Notes: generated by a model from the letters alone, not told the origin. A DNA stretch of 64,000 nucleotides from Streptomyces sp. NBC_00162 (GCF_024611995.1 NZ_CP102509.1:496001-560000), one strand, 5' to 3'. Shown: positions 16,723 to 25,480, counted from the stretch's first letter. Numbers and translations are program-made.

Positions 16723-17014
16723 GTGGGTCCGCCCGTCTACGGAGTGCGGCCGTTCCTCATCGCAGGTCGGCACCGATGCCGACCTGCGACGTACGCGAGC
16801 CCGCCGTCGTTTCACGGTACTCCCGCGGCCCGAACCGCCGCTCTCCACAACTCCTCCGCCGGAAAATACCTGGTCACACCGGCCATAGCCCATCGAACAG
16901 GCGTACAGTGAAAGCACCGGAAGTACTTCGCGCACCTGCTTTCACGCGGGTGTCGTTTCCGGCGATCGCCAAAAACCGGACTGCCGACGGGCAGTTCGGG
17001 GGCAGGTCCACGTC

Positions 17015-17590
17015 ATGACCACCACCCCCGACCGGACCGCGCCCCGCGACCTCGCCGCCAAGCTCCCGGCACGCTTGTCCCTCACCCCGAAGACCACCCT
17101 CGCCAGCCAGCTGGACGGGGCGTGGTGGCCCTACTCGCGCGACCTCGAAGCCGAGCTCCCACCGCTCGCCGCCGCCCTGGAGGAACCCTGGGGCCGCGTC
17201 ACCCGCGTCACCGTGAATCACACCCGCTGGCCGGTCGTACCGCACACGGTTGCCGTGGACGGGCGCACGCTGCACGTGGGCTGGTTCACCGAACAGGATC
17301 CCGACCAGCTGATCCTGCTCTCCTACACCGTCGGCCGCTGGGACCTGCTGGTGATCCCGCCCGAGACCGAACCCGCGGCCGCGGCCCGCCTGATGGCCGC
17401 CGCCGCGATCCCCGGCAGCGTGCTCACCGCCGGCGTCTTGATTGCCAACGAATCCGCCATCGGGCGCGGCATCCGCGACGCCGTGCGCCGGGAAGCCACC
17501 TGGGAGGGCGAAGGCGGGGCCTGCATGTCCCCCTTCGGAAACCCGATGGACCGAAGCACCCTCCCGCTGCCCGGAAACGGCTGGAGGTGA
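17015..17590 (+). CDS. DUF5994-family protein
   Basis: 191 residues with the family signature LDGAWWPYSRDLEAELPPL near residue 35 and RVTRVTVNHTRWPV near 68. Members are actinobacterial, 100-200 residues, of unknown function. This one has an extended C-terminus (ESAIGRGIRDAVRREATWEG) beyond the usual domain. It opens a plus-strand run of four small genes ending at 18469 and is divergent from a broken paralogue. Confidence 0.85.
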   Translation: MTTTPDRTAPRDLAAKLPARLSLTPKTTLASQLDGAWWPYSRDLEAELPPLAAALEEPWGRVTRVTVNHTRWPVVPHTVAVDGRTLHVGWFTEQDPDQLILLSYTVGRWDLLVIPPETEPAAAARLMAAAAIPGSVLTAGVLIANESAIGRGIRDAVRREATWEGEGGACMSPFGNPMDRSTLPLPGNGWR

Positions 17591-17595
17591 GCGAC

Positions 17596-17784
17596 ATGGA
17601 GGCCATCGTCCTCATCGCGCTGATCGCCCTCGCGATCGGCATCGGAATGCGGTGGATCCACCTGCTCAACGCCCAGCACGACGCGCGGATCGCGGCCTAC
17701 CACTTCAGCGACCCCCTGCCGAGACCTCCCGGCCTGCCGGGCGACATCAGTCGTCGAGCCCACCGCACGGATGCCGACCGGTGA
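17596..17784 (+). CDS. Small single-pass membrane protein
   Basis: 62 residues: one hydrophobic helix (IVLIALIALAIGIGMRWIHLL) followed by a basic cytoplasmic tail with ARIAAYHFSDPLPRPPG. The ATG at 17596 is chosen because GGAGGTGA, which overlaps the stop of the DUF5994 gene, is six bases upstream. Tight spacing implies co-expression with the DUF5994 gene. Function unknown. Confidence 0.7.
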   Translation: MEAIVLIALIALAIGIGMRWIHLLNAQHDARIAAYHFSDPLPRPPGLPGDISRRAHRTDADR

Positions 17785-17879
17785 GGAACAGACCTTCCTC
17801 CGACCGGGGGCAGCGGGCGGGGCGCCACGGCACCCCCACCCGCCGGCTTCTCCCCCACTCTGAGAGGGAACACGCCTAC

Positions 17880-18146
17880 GTGAAGTACGTCGAGACCCAG
17901 ACTCTGCCGTCGCTCGGACATGCCGAGGTCCGGATCATCGCGCACACGCCCGAAGCCGCCCGCGCGGTCGCGGAGGCGCTTCGCCGCTGCTTCGCGGGCA
18001 CGGAACAGCGCAGCTACCCCGCCCTCGACGGCGCCACCCGCCTCCACCTCACCGTGGACACGGCAACGCCCGCCGGCCCCGCCCGCTCCTGGCTGGCCGC
18101 CAGCAGAACCCCCGTCGGCACCGGCACGCACTCCGACGAGACCTGA
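17880..18146 (+). CDS. Uncharacterised small protein
   Basis: 88 residues from a GTG at 17880. The pattern VRIIAHTPEAARAVAEALRRCF is a beta-strand then helix. A second strand region (TRLHLTVDTATPAG) follows, consistent with a small alpha/beta fold. It lies within the DUF5994 run, 95 bases after the membrane protein and 50 before the winged-helix gene. Confidence 0.65.
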   Translation: MKYVETQTLPSLGHAEVRIIAHTPEAARAVAEALRRCFAGTEQRSYPALDGATRLHLTVDTATPAGPARSWLAASRTPVGTGTHSDET

Positions 18147-18196
18147 GAGCCCCCAAGGGCCCCGGAGCCCACCCCCGAACACGAAAGGACGCGGTC

Positions 18197-18469
18197 ATGG
18201 CCACACTGCGCGAACGCAAGACCTACCGCGAACAGGTGCTCCGAGTCCTGTACGAAGCCGTCGAAGGCAACCGCCTCCTCGGCATCACCGGAGCACAGCT
18301 GCGACACGACCTCCACGTACCGGAACAGGACCTGGCCGCCGCCTGCACTTACCTGGCGGGCGAAGGCCTGATCACCGTCGACTGGGAACCGGGCAACACC
18401 CCCGCGATGGTCACCCTCACCCACGAGGGAATCCGGCGCATGGAGGCCGAGGAGGAAGAGACGGCCTAG
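18197..18469 (+). CDS. Small winged-helix DNA-binding-like protein
   Basis: 90 residues: REQVLRVLYEAVEGNRLLGITGAQLRHDL, then VPEQDLAAACTYLAGEGLITVDW, then AMVTLTHEGIRRMEAE. This is a helix-helix-recognition helix-wing layout of MarR/ArsR-like size. GAAAGGA precedes the ATG by nine bases. The stop overlaps by three bases with the stop of the convergent GNAT-AAA+ gene. It may regulate the local cluster; that is inference. Confidence 0.75.
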   Translation: MATLRERKTYREQVLRVLYEAVEGNRLLGITGAQLRHDLHVPEQDLAAACTYLAGEGLITVDWEPGNTPAMVTLTHEGIRRMEAEEEETA

Positions 18470-19734
18470 ATGCGGGCGAACTTCTCGGTCTGGTGGGCGA
18501 ACTCCTGGGCCATGGCGGCGCTGACCGTGGGCTTGGTGTCGCCGATGGTGCCCAGGTAGTCGTCGGTGGTGGGGCGGGTCCGGGTTCCGGTGTCGAAGGT
18601 GCGCTCGAACTGGACTTGGGAGACGGTACGTGCCACATGGGCGATGTCGGCGGGAGTGAACCCCTCGCTGGCGGACGCCAGCGCCGCGCTGTCGGCCTCC
18701 GCGCCCGCTCGGGCCAGGTAGCTCTCCCACAGCGCGGTCCTGGCGCGGTGGTCGGGAGGCCCGATCGGCAGCACGTAGTCGAAACGGCCGTGCCGAAGGA
18801 ACGCGGAGTCGAGCGTGGTCACGTTGTTCGTGGCGCAGACGAGCAGCCGGCCGTCCTGGCCTCGGAACCGGACGATCGCCTTGAGCAGTTCGTTGACGAC
18901 ACCGACCGCGGTCGCGTCCGCACCGCTGCGTGTCCCGGCGATCTCCTCGACCTCGTCGATGAAGACCAGGACATGGTCGAGCTGGGCGATCTCGTCGAAG
19001 CGTCGGTTCAGCCCGCTCGCCAGCCCGTACTCGGCGGCCAGACGGGCGGGGAACAGTTCGAGGAAGGGCCATCCCAGGCGGCTGGCGATCGCGTGCGCGA
19101 ACGTACTCTTCCCGGTCCCGGGCGGACCGAACAGCATCACCGCCCGCGGCGGCTCCACCCCGTGCTGGGCGGCCAGTCCCGGGTGGGCCAGCGGCAGGAC
19201 CAGACGCCGCTCGATGAGCTGCTTCTCCCTCTGCATTCCCGCGACCTTCTGCCACAGTCCCCCCGGTGGCAGCTCCGCTCCGAGCGAGGAGAGCATGCTG
19301 ACCGCCTGAGGGGTCACTCGCCCGCGCTTCTCGAAGAAGACCAGGCCCGGGCGGGCGCCGAAGCCGCAGTTGTGCAGGGCGGCGGCTCCGGTCCCGCCGT
19401 CGGGCAGGACCGCCTGCACCGTTCGGACGCCACCGGCGAACAGCCGGTCCTCCAGGGCTGTGATCAGATTGCTGCCCAAGCCCTGGTGCCGCCAGGCGGG
19501 CGCCATGCAGATGCGCAGGATCCACGCTCTGTCACCCTCCACCCTGCTCACCGCGGCGCCGACCACCACCTCGTCCGCCGTGGCCACCACCGCCGGGTGG
19601 AGGGCCTGAAGGGCGGCCACGGCGTCCGCGAGCGGGAAGAGCGGTGGCTCCTCGGCCGTGCGATTCTCCGCATCGACGCGGATCACCGCTTCGAGATCGT
19701 CCTGGGTGTAGTCCCTGACACGCCAACCCGTCAT
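18466..19734 (-). CDS. GNAT acetyltransferase-AAA+ ATPase fusion
   Basis: 422 residues. Residues 1-135 form a GNAT acetyltransferase (acetyl-CoA loop RHQGLGSNL at 82-90; ALHNCGF at 119-125). From about 170 an AAA+ module follows: Walker A GPPGTGKST (203-211), Walker B VLVFIDE (255-261), sensor 1 ATNN (301-304) and the arginine finger region RHGRFDY (314-320). The AAA+ part resembles single-ring FtsH/spastin-type ATPases. A tail after 385 may contact a partner. I know no characterised protein with this order. The fusion suggests ATP-dependent unfolding or remodelling coupled to acetylation; that is inference. Confidence 0.85.
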   Translation of the reverse strand: MTGWRVRDYTQDDLEAVIRVDAENRTAEEPPLFPLADAVAALQALHPAVVATADEVVVGAAVSRVEGDRAWILRICMAPAWRHQGLGSNLITALEDRLFAGGVRTVQAVLPDGGTGAAALHNCGFGARPGLVFFEKRGRVTPQAVSMLSSLGAELPPGGLWQKVAGMQREKQLIERRLVLPLAHPGLAAQHGVEPPRAVMLFGPPGTGKSTFAHAIASRLGWPFLELFPARLAAEYGLASGLNRRFDEIAQLDHVLVFIDEVEEIAGTRSGADATAVGVVNELLKAIVRFRGQDGRLLVCATNNVTTLDSAFLRHGRFDYVLPIGPPDHRARTALWESYLARAGAEADSAALASASEGFTPADIAHVARTVSQVQFERTFDTGTRTRPTTDDYLGTIGDTKPTVSAAMAQEFAHQTEKFARI

Positions 19735-20270
19735 GATCAGCTCCGCGCGTTCGGCCGTACTCCCATCATCAGCCGATGCACGGAGGAAGCGCGCGACGGG
19801 GCCACACGTCCGATCAGCCGGCGCCCTGCAACTCGATCAGCACGTGCTTCTGTTTCGCGCCGGGCGCAGCCCGGAGGCTCTACGACGTCAAGCCGACGGG
19901 TGCGTGCCCCAGCCGTACCCTTGGTGGCTGTTGTTGTTCCGAACTTGAGGAGTGCTGGTCGAACGGGAGTCACCTGAACTCCCGACCCGACCGGTCCTCC
20001 CCCGCCGTCGTGACCTCCGCGTCCATCACATCGAGCGGCAGCATGACCGCGCGCACCGGGTGGACGTCACGTCGCCGAGGTGCCCGGCCGCACGGCGAGG
20101 CCAGAGCACCCACAGGCACGACGCCTGGCGTACCGCCACCACCAGCGTCCTCGCAGCAGTGCGCAGCTTGTCACCCGAGCGGTGGGAGGCGAGGACGTCC
20201 GCAATGGCCAACCGGCGGCGACTGTGAAAATCGCTGTCCAATCACCGGAGCACGGTGATAGACATCCGGC
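19735..20270. other. Remnant stretch, no intact gene
   Basis: A plus-strand piece ends PYPWWLLLFRT near 19946. A minus-strand piece reads VRAVMLPLDVMDAEVTTAGEDRSGREF near 19975-20065. Both look like protein tails with normal codon bias, but neither has a recognisable family or upstream half. Confidence 0.3.
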
Positions 20271-21070
20271 GTGGAAAAGAATCTTGAGTTCCCTGACCTG
20301 TTGCGACTGATCGATGAACGGTCGACCGCCTTCCGCGCCGTGGTCGCCGCCGCGCCCGGTCTCGACGCGCAGGTGCCGACCTGCCCCGGGTGGACGCTGT
20401 TCGATCTGGTGAAGCACCTGGGTGGGGAGACCGTTTCTGGGCCGCCATCGTCGGCGCGGGGTCTGCCGACGCTCCCCCGGCCGAGGCCGTCGCCGCGCGC
20501 GCCGCGCTGGAAGTGCCGCAGGAGCGTGAGGCCCTGCTGGCCTGGCTGGACGCGTCGACGCAGCTTCTGCTGGGCGCCCTGCGCGCGGCGGGACCGGAGA
20601 GCGGTTGCTGGACGTGGTGGCCCGCGTCGCAGTCACCGCAGACCGCCGGCGGCACCGCCCGACACCGGGTCCAGGAGACCGCGGTGCACACCTACGACGC
20701 CCAGCTCGCCGGGGGCGCCCCGCAGCCGCTGCCGGTCGAGCTGGCACTCGACGGTGTGGAGGAGTTCCTGTTCACCGTCTGCGCAACGCCGAGTGCCTGG
20801 CCGCACAAGCCCACGGCCTTCGACTTCCACGCCGCCGAGGGCCCCTCCTGGCGCCTCACCGTCGACGGCGACGGCGCACGCACCACCCGCATCCCCGCGC
20901 CCACCGCCGCGACCGGCGAAGACTCGGACGCAGCCGGCGCCTCCGTCCACGGCACGGCCAGTGAGCTGGTCCTCTACCTGTACGACCGGATCCAGGCCGA
21001 CTCCTTGCACGTTGACGGAGATGCAGGGCTGCTCGACCTGCTCCGCGCCTGGGAGCCGGAGGAGAAGTAG
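20271..21070 (+). pseudogene. Mycothiol-dependent ma­leylpyruvate-isomerase-family protein, one-base frameshift
   Basis: GTG at 20271. Frame one gives LLRLIDERSTAFRAVVAAAP, then CPGWTLFDLVKHLG. Frame two continues GDRFWAAIVGAG, HRVQETAVHTYDAQLAG, DGVEEFLFTVCA and the C-terminal MDMPI_C-like domain ending DLLRAWEPEEK. The break is at the G-run 20424-20427 (ggtgggga): one extra G restores an uninterrupted 266-residue protein. The family is a DinB-like metal-binding fold using mycothiol as cofactor, and the metal ligands include the His of ETAVHTYDA. It may be functional if the lesion is a sequencing error. Confidence 0.75.
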
Positions 21071-21374
21071 GACGTAGCGGGGGCTGTTGGCCGCGCCTCG
21101 AGCCGGTTAGACACGACTCTTCGCCAGGTTCGTCAGTCGCGGCAGGACTCAAACCCGCGAGGCGGCCTCGGGGCGTCACCAAGCCGACCGTCTACCTGGA
21201 TGGCAGTGCGAATATGTCCGTCCCAGCGATCACGAGAAGCGACGCGACTGCCGTCGTCCCGATCTCGTCGAGAAGTCAGTCGATCGGGTGACTGCGGCGG
21301 CTGCCGTGCATGAGAGCAGGGCCTCTTGGTAGCTCGAAGGGTGTCGAAGCCAACGTGCGGTCCAGGAGGCCCTG
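21071..21374. other. Left flank of an IS5-type element
   Basis: No gene is supported. A near-perfect inverted repeat, CAGGGCCTCTTGG (21317-21329) and CCAGGAGGCCCTG (21364-21376), sits just before the transposase frame and probably belongs to the element's 5' end. Confidence 0.4.
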
Positions 21375-22275
21375 TTGTCGCATTTCTACGGCAACGCGGA
21401 AGTGGGGTCCACTTCAGCCACTCTCGCGTGTGACCGTCTGGCTCACAGGTTCGGGAACGCCAGAGACCACGGGGCGCGCGAGCGTCGGTATCCCACCGAC
21501 ATGTCGGACGCCGAGTGGGCGGTGGTCCGGCCACTGCTGCCGGTGCCGGGGCGGGCAACCGGAGGCTTATTGCCACAGCGCGATGCTGGACGCGATCCGC
21601 TACCTGGTCGACAACGGCACGAAGTGGCGGGCCATGCCTGCCGACCTCCCACCGTGGGACCGGGTCTACGCGTTCTTCCGGCGCTGGCGCAACCACGATC
21701 TGGTCCGCGAGTTCCACGACCGGCTCCGCCGCCTGGTCCGCGAGCGGGCCGGGCGGGACTCGGAGCCGGGCGCGGGCGTGATCGACTCGCAGTCGGTCAA
21801 AGCGGACGCGGTCGTCGGCTCTGACAGCCGCGGCTTCGACGGCGGCAAGCTGATCAACGGGCGCAAGCGGCACGTCGTGGTCGACACCCTTGGCCTGCTG
21901 CTCGCGGTGATGGTCACCGCAGCGGATGTGGGCGACCGCGCCGCGGCCCAGGTCCTGCTCACCCAGGTCACTGCCGCGCACCACCTGCTGGCCCTGGTCT
22001 GGGCCGACGGCGGATACACCGGCAGCCTCGTCGAGTACTGCCTCGCGGCCCTCGCCCTGGTCCTCGCCATCGTCAAACGCAGCGACGACATGCGCGGCTT
22101 CGTCGTGCTGCCCAAGCGGTGGATCGTCGAGCGGTTCTTCGCCCACCTGATGCGAAGTCGCCGTCTCGTGCGCGACTTCGAGCGTTCCATCGCCAGCGCT
22201 GAGGCGATGGTCTACTGGTCGATGACGATGCTCACGACCCGCCGCGTTGCCCGGCCACGTCCTTCGCGAGCGTGA
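21375..22275 (+). pseudogene. IS5-family transposase, frameshifted
   Basis: Frame one (21375-21560) has the N-terminal RRYPTDMSDAEWAVVRPLLPVPG. Frame two carries on with MLDAIRYLVDNGTKWRAMP.DLPPW, VIDSQSVKADAVVG (first Asp), GRKRHVVVDTLGL, LVWADGGYTGSLVEY (second Asp) and VLPKRWIVERFFAHLMRSRRL (Glu). All DDE blocks are present, with only a small shift near 21560. The 3' end overlaps the tail of the opposite-strand winged-helix gene. Confidence 0.85.
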
Positions 22276-22784
22276 ATCGGCCAGGTGCCGGCTCAATCAG
22301 CCAGCCGCGCGCCGTCAGCCGCTTGGCCTTCGATCGCAGTGCCTCCACCTTTCCCGGTACGGGGTCCAGGCCGAAGCAGGCGGCCATCTCCTGGCACGTC
22401 AACGCTCCTTGACCGAGTCGGTTACGGTCGCTGAGGGCCTGCAGGATGCGCTGGTAGTCCACCGACAGCGCCGACCAGGCCAGCCCCGCGCGCCACACCG
22501 GCACCACTGTTTTCGGCTTCGCCGCCTCCGCCGGTTCGGGCCGCGCCGGTTGCACACCGGGAGCCGGCAGACCCTCGGAGGCGGCGGGGCCGACGACGGC
22601 GTCGTTGCCCGGGGCCAGTACCTCGCCAACGCGTGAGCGGGCGATGACCCACTCGTTCCACTCCCGCTCAGCCAAGGCCAGCTCCGCCTGGAGGCGGTCG
22701 GCCTCCTCCCGCAGATCGTCGACACGACGGCGAGCGGTGAGCGGTGAGCTCACGCTGTTCCAGCAGTCCCACGACCGACGGCAT
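22232..22784 (-). pseudogene. Coiled-coil/winged-helix protein, broken by a 7-bp tandem duplication
   Basis: The conserved frame starts at ATG 22784 (MPSVVGLLEQRELTA). It then shifts because AGCGGTG is repeated (22733-22739 and 22740-22746). Removing one copy gives an unbroken protein running RRRVDDLREEADRLQAEL (coiled coil), NEWVIARSRVGEVLAP, DYQRILQAL, QEMAACFGLDPVPGKVEALR, KRLTARGWLIEPAPGRFTLA (winged helix). This is the best-preserved of three copies in the window. Its 3' end overlaps an IS5 transposase. Confidence 0.8.
22733..22746. repeat. 7-bp tandem duplication AGCGGTG
   Basis: Two adjacent copies of AGCGGTG inside the winged-helix gene cause its frameshift. Such duplications arise by replication slippage or imprecise transposon excision. 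Confidence 0.85.
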
Positions 22785-22896
22785 CCTCGACCTCCACCAA
22801 AGCAACGACACGACACGACACCACTGCCACGAGACCGCCGACCTTATGCCTGACCAGCGAGAACGCAGTCCTCAAGCCCGGAAAGACAACAACCTC

Positions 22897-23055
22897 TCAG
22901 AGCTCGATGTGGCTGATGAGGATCTGCGGTGCGGTGCCGTGCTCGTCGAGGACGGTCAGGCGGATCGCGCGGCCGTACGGCGTCACCACCGAGACCGTGC
23001 GCGCCCGGTACATCCGCAAGGCCGCCTGATCGGTCCGTGCAGCTTCGATCCACAT
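22897..23055 (-). pseudogene. Short fragment, possibly of a DDE transposase
   Basis: 52 residues, with ALRMYRARTVSVVTPYGRAI and RLTVLDEHGTAPQILISHIEL. The second half resembles the region of some actinobacterial transposases that reads VRL.VLDE.G....IL.S. The frame would start inside the terminator stem at 23058, so independent expression is unlikely. Confidence 0.3.
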
Positions 23056-23057
23056 GA

Positions 23058-23086
23058 AGGCCCCCGCTCGATCCGAGCGGGGGCCT
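23058..23086. terminator. Bidirectional hairpin terminator
   Basis: AGGCCCCCGCTCG pairs over 13 bases with CGAGCGGGGGCCT around a three-base loop. It lies 85 bases beyond the stop of the minus-strand nuclease gene and should end that transcript. Confidence 0.8.
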
Positions 23087-23170
23087 CCTTCGCGTTCGGG
23101 TGGACCCGCGGGGTTGCCGGCCCGCGGCCGTACCTCGGCGCGCCACGTGTACGTCTGGCGCGCGGCCGGC

Positions 23171-24124
23171 TCAGCCGAACACGACGTCCTCAATGCCGGG
23201 CCAGCCCAGGACGATCCCCGAAGCCGCGCAGATCCGCGTCCACTTGTCCACGTCGGCAGGGGCGCGTTCGACCCAGAGCACGCGGCGCAGCTGCTCGTGG
23301 TCGCGGAAGTGGTCGGCGTAGTCGAGGAGTTGGGCCAGGCCCGCTCGCAGCTGTACGGAGTCCTCGGCGGCTGCGGGCAAAGACTTCACCTCGCACAGGG
23401 TCAGGTGCTCGCCGGCCGGGTCGGTGAGGGCCAGGTCGTACCGCGGTTCACCGGCCTGCGGGGACCGGGGCAGAAGCCCGCGGCGCTTCGCCTCCTTCGC
23501 CAAACGGTTCTGCAACTTAGCGTGCGTGCGGAGCGCGGTCGTAGTAAGAGCCGGGTCCGGGGCGGACGGGACGGCGGGCGCGGTGGTGATGTCCTCGTCG
23601 GCCTTGCGGTAAGGGACGCCGACGAGGGCCGGTCCGGCTTCCTTCGCCAGGTGCTCCTCGATGAGTGCGACGACGGGAGCGCGGTTGCGTTCCGCTGCGT
23701 TCCGCTGGAAGGTGCAGCCAGCGGTCTGCGTCGCATACTGAGGCAGCTCCGAGCGTGGATGCTCGATCTTCCAGTCGACGGGGCGGTGGCGCGGGAAGCG
23801 TCCCCCGTCTGCGGTGTAGGTCACCGGACCGCCCATGATGCCGAGGTGGACTGTCTCGCCGTCGGCGATCAAGACCCACTCGCCTTTCCGCTCGTCCGAG
23901 AGGAAGGCCGTCAGCTGCGTCGCGTACTGCCCCACCGTCCTCTCGCTCGCGTCCGGGTAGCCAGCGGCGAGGATGTCGAAGGCTTCGCGGTACGAGGCGT
24001 TGGGCGGTATCTCCCCAGCCTCCTGGTAGCTGGCGGCGACATATCCACCGCTACGCCACGCGGTGGCCTGGTCGTGCTTCTTCTCGCCCGCCGCCAGTAT
24101 CCAGATGTCACCGATCTCGTCCAC
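23171..24124 (-). CDS. Putative nuclease: PUA/EVE-like N-domain plus PD-(D/E)XK domain
   Basis: 317 residues. The N-terminus IWILAAGEKKHDQATAWRSGGYVAASY resembles the start of EVE/PUA-like modified-base reader domains found in type IV and Mrr/McrB-type restriction proteins. A second beta-rich block includes GEWVLIADGETVHLGIMGG. The C-terminal part shows a PD-(D/E)XK core: RYDLALTD (Asp230) then LTLCEVKSL (Glu245-x-Lys247), followed by QLRAGLAQLLDYADHF. Start is GTG at 24124. No methyltransferase is adjacent, fitting a modification-dependent restriction enzyme. Domain calls are by eye and substrate is unknown. Confidence 0.6.
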   Translation of the reverse strand: MDEIGDIWILAAGEKKHDQATAWRSGGYVAASYQEAGEIPPNASYREAFDILAAGYPDASERTVGQYATQLTAFLSDERKGEWVLIADGETVHLGIMGGPVTYTADGGRFPRHRPVDWKIEHPRSELPQYATQTAGCTFQRNAAERNRAPVVALIEEHLAKEAGPALVGVPYRKADEDITTAPAVPSAPDPALTTTALRTHAKLQNRLAKEAKRRGLLPRSPQAGEPRYDLALTDPAGEHLTLCEVKSLPAAAEDSVQLRAGLAQLLDYADHFRDHEQLRRVLWVERAPADVDKWTRICAASGIVLGWPGIEDVVFG

Positions 24125-24298
24125 TGCCCGCCTTCTTGCTCGCTCGTTGCCGCGCCGGGTTGAGGATCACACCTGGCCAGCGCCCGGCATGCACCGGGGG
24201 TCGATGCGGGCCGGGGAACCAGGCAGGAACTGAGCGGATAGACCTCTCGGGTTTCGGTGCCGGATGGCTGTCCGGCGTCTAGCAAGGCAGTCCGTTCC

Positions 24299-24514
24299 TC
24301 ACGCGGACGGTCCCCACTCCTCGGGGCCAGCGCCTCTCCACTCCACGAAGTCGGGGTCGGTGAGGTCAACGTACTCGGCGTTCTCCAGCCCGGCCGCGGC
24401 GAGGAACACGCGGATGTCGGCCGGGCGGTGGGCGACCCCGATGGCGGTGCCGTCGTAGCGGACCCGGCGCCAGCCCTGTGCGTCCGGCGGGTAGACGATC
24501 AGCTTGGCGGACAT
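24299..24514 (-). CDS. Conserved small actinobacterial protein
   Basis: 71 residues: KLIVYPPDAQGWRRVRYDG, then GVAHRPADIRVFLAAAGL and DPDFVEWRGAGPEEWG. A beta-hairpin-plus-helix pattern, acidic C-terminus. Similar short proteins are common in Streptomyces accessory DNA and have no known role. ATG at 24514. It is divergent from the gene at 24630 and upstream of the nuclease gene. Confidence 0.7.
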   Translation of the reverse strand: MSAKLIVYPPDAQGWRRVRYDGTAIGVAHRPADIRVFLAAAGLENAEYVDLTDPDFVEWRGAGPEEWGPSA

Positions 24515-24629
24515 GTGCCCAGCCTCCGCTCGGCCCGTGCGCTCGGCACCCGTCGGCGCCCGAACGGGTGACACCCTAGGGGCGGCTGACGGCCTCACCG
24601 GGGGGATCAGGTCTGACAGGATCCACAGC

Positions 24630-25472
24630 ATGCTTATCAACCCGGCATCGGCCGCCCACCTTGACGACGCGACTCCTTGGAACGACCTGTACAAACAGGC
24701 TGCCGAGGAACAGAACGGCCTCGTCTCGGAGGTCCGTACCGCGGTCGAATACGGCATGCACGATCCCGAGGACTCGGTGGAGATGGCCTGCACTGCGGCC
24801 GAGACCGCTGAAGCCACGGTTCAGGCCTTGTCGAGCCCGTGGTCCCTCTACACCCCGCAGGACGCCGCGACTGTCGCCTCGGCCCTCTTCGTCCAGCTCC
24901 AGTCCAGCGCCGACGCGCTCCAGGAACTCGGGCGCGCGGTCGGGCGGATCGTCGAACGCGGCGAGGCCGAACTGGTCGCCCCGGCCGGTGCCGGGCAGCC
25001 AGCAAACCTGGGGGACGCATTGCAGAGTCTGCGGTCGGTGTCCGACACGCTCCACGACCTGGTCGCCCGGCACGCCTCCACTACCGTACGCGCCCTGCAC
25101 GCCGCCCCGAGTTCGGCCCCGGTGCCGGCCGACGCCCACGAGACCGTGGTGGCCGTGGCCGCCCTGCTCACCAACCAGCACGACGGAGCAGTGACGCTGA
25201 CCTCTGTCCACGAGGACGGCGAGTACGACCCGGAGGACGACGGCGGGTTCGGGTGCGGTTGCTTCGTCACGATCCTCGCCGACGGCGAGGAGTACAACTT
25301 CGGCCGGGGCGACTCGGAATGGTCGCTCCACAAGGAGTCGGACGGCCACGAGCTGCCGGATGGCTCTACGGTGTTCGACCGCTGGAAGACCCTGGGCACG
25401 TCCCTGAAAACCGCCCACCCGCAGCAGCTTGCCGACGACGTCCTGCGCGTCATCAAGGCCGACTGCGACTGA
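24630..25472 (+). CDS. Uncharacterised two-part protein
   Basis: 280 residues from ATG 24630. Residues 1-150 are helical (AAEEQNGLVSEVRTAVEYG..., DALQELGRAVGRIVERGEAE), resembling a helical bundle. The C-terminal third is beta-rich and acidic with FGCGCFVTILADGEEYNFGRG. A strong hairpin nine bases past the stop ends the transcript. No family recognised. The Cys-x-Cys in the beta part is notable. Confidence 0.7.
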   Translation: MLINPASAAHLDDATPWNDLYKQAAEEQNGLVSEVRTAVEYGMHDPEDSVEMACTAAETAEATVQALSSPWSLYTPQDAATVASALFVQLQSSADALQELGRAVGRIVERGEAELVAPAGAGQPANLGDALQSLRSVSDTLHDLVARHASTTVRALHAAPSSAPVPADAHETVVAVAALLTNQHDGAVTLTSVHEDGEYDPEDDGGFGCGCFVTILADGEEYNFGRGDSEWSLHKESDGHELPDGSTVFDRWKTLGTSLKTAHPQQLADDVLRVIKADCD

Positions 25473-25480
25473 CCACCGTC

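Noticed and set aside
17920..19977. A 685-codon plus-strand frame
   Set aside because: Antisense to the GNAT-AAA+ gene, which has all its catalytic motifs; GC-rich codon bias creates long shadow frames.
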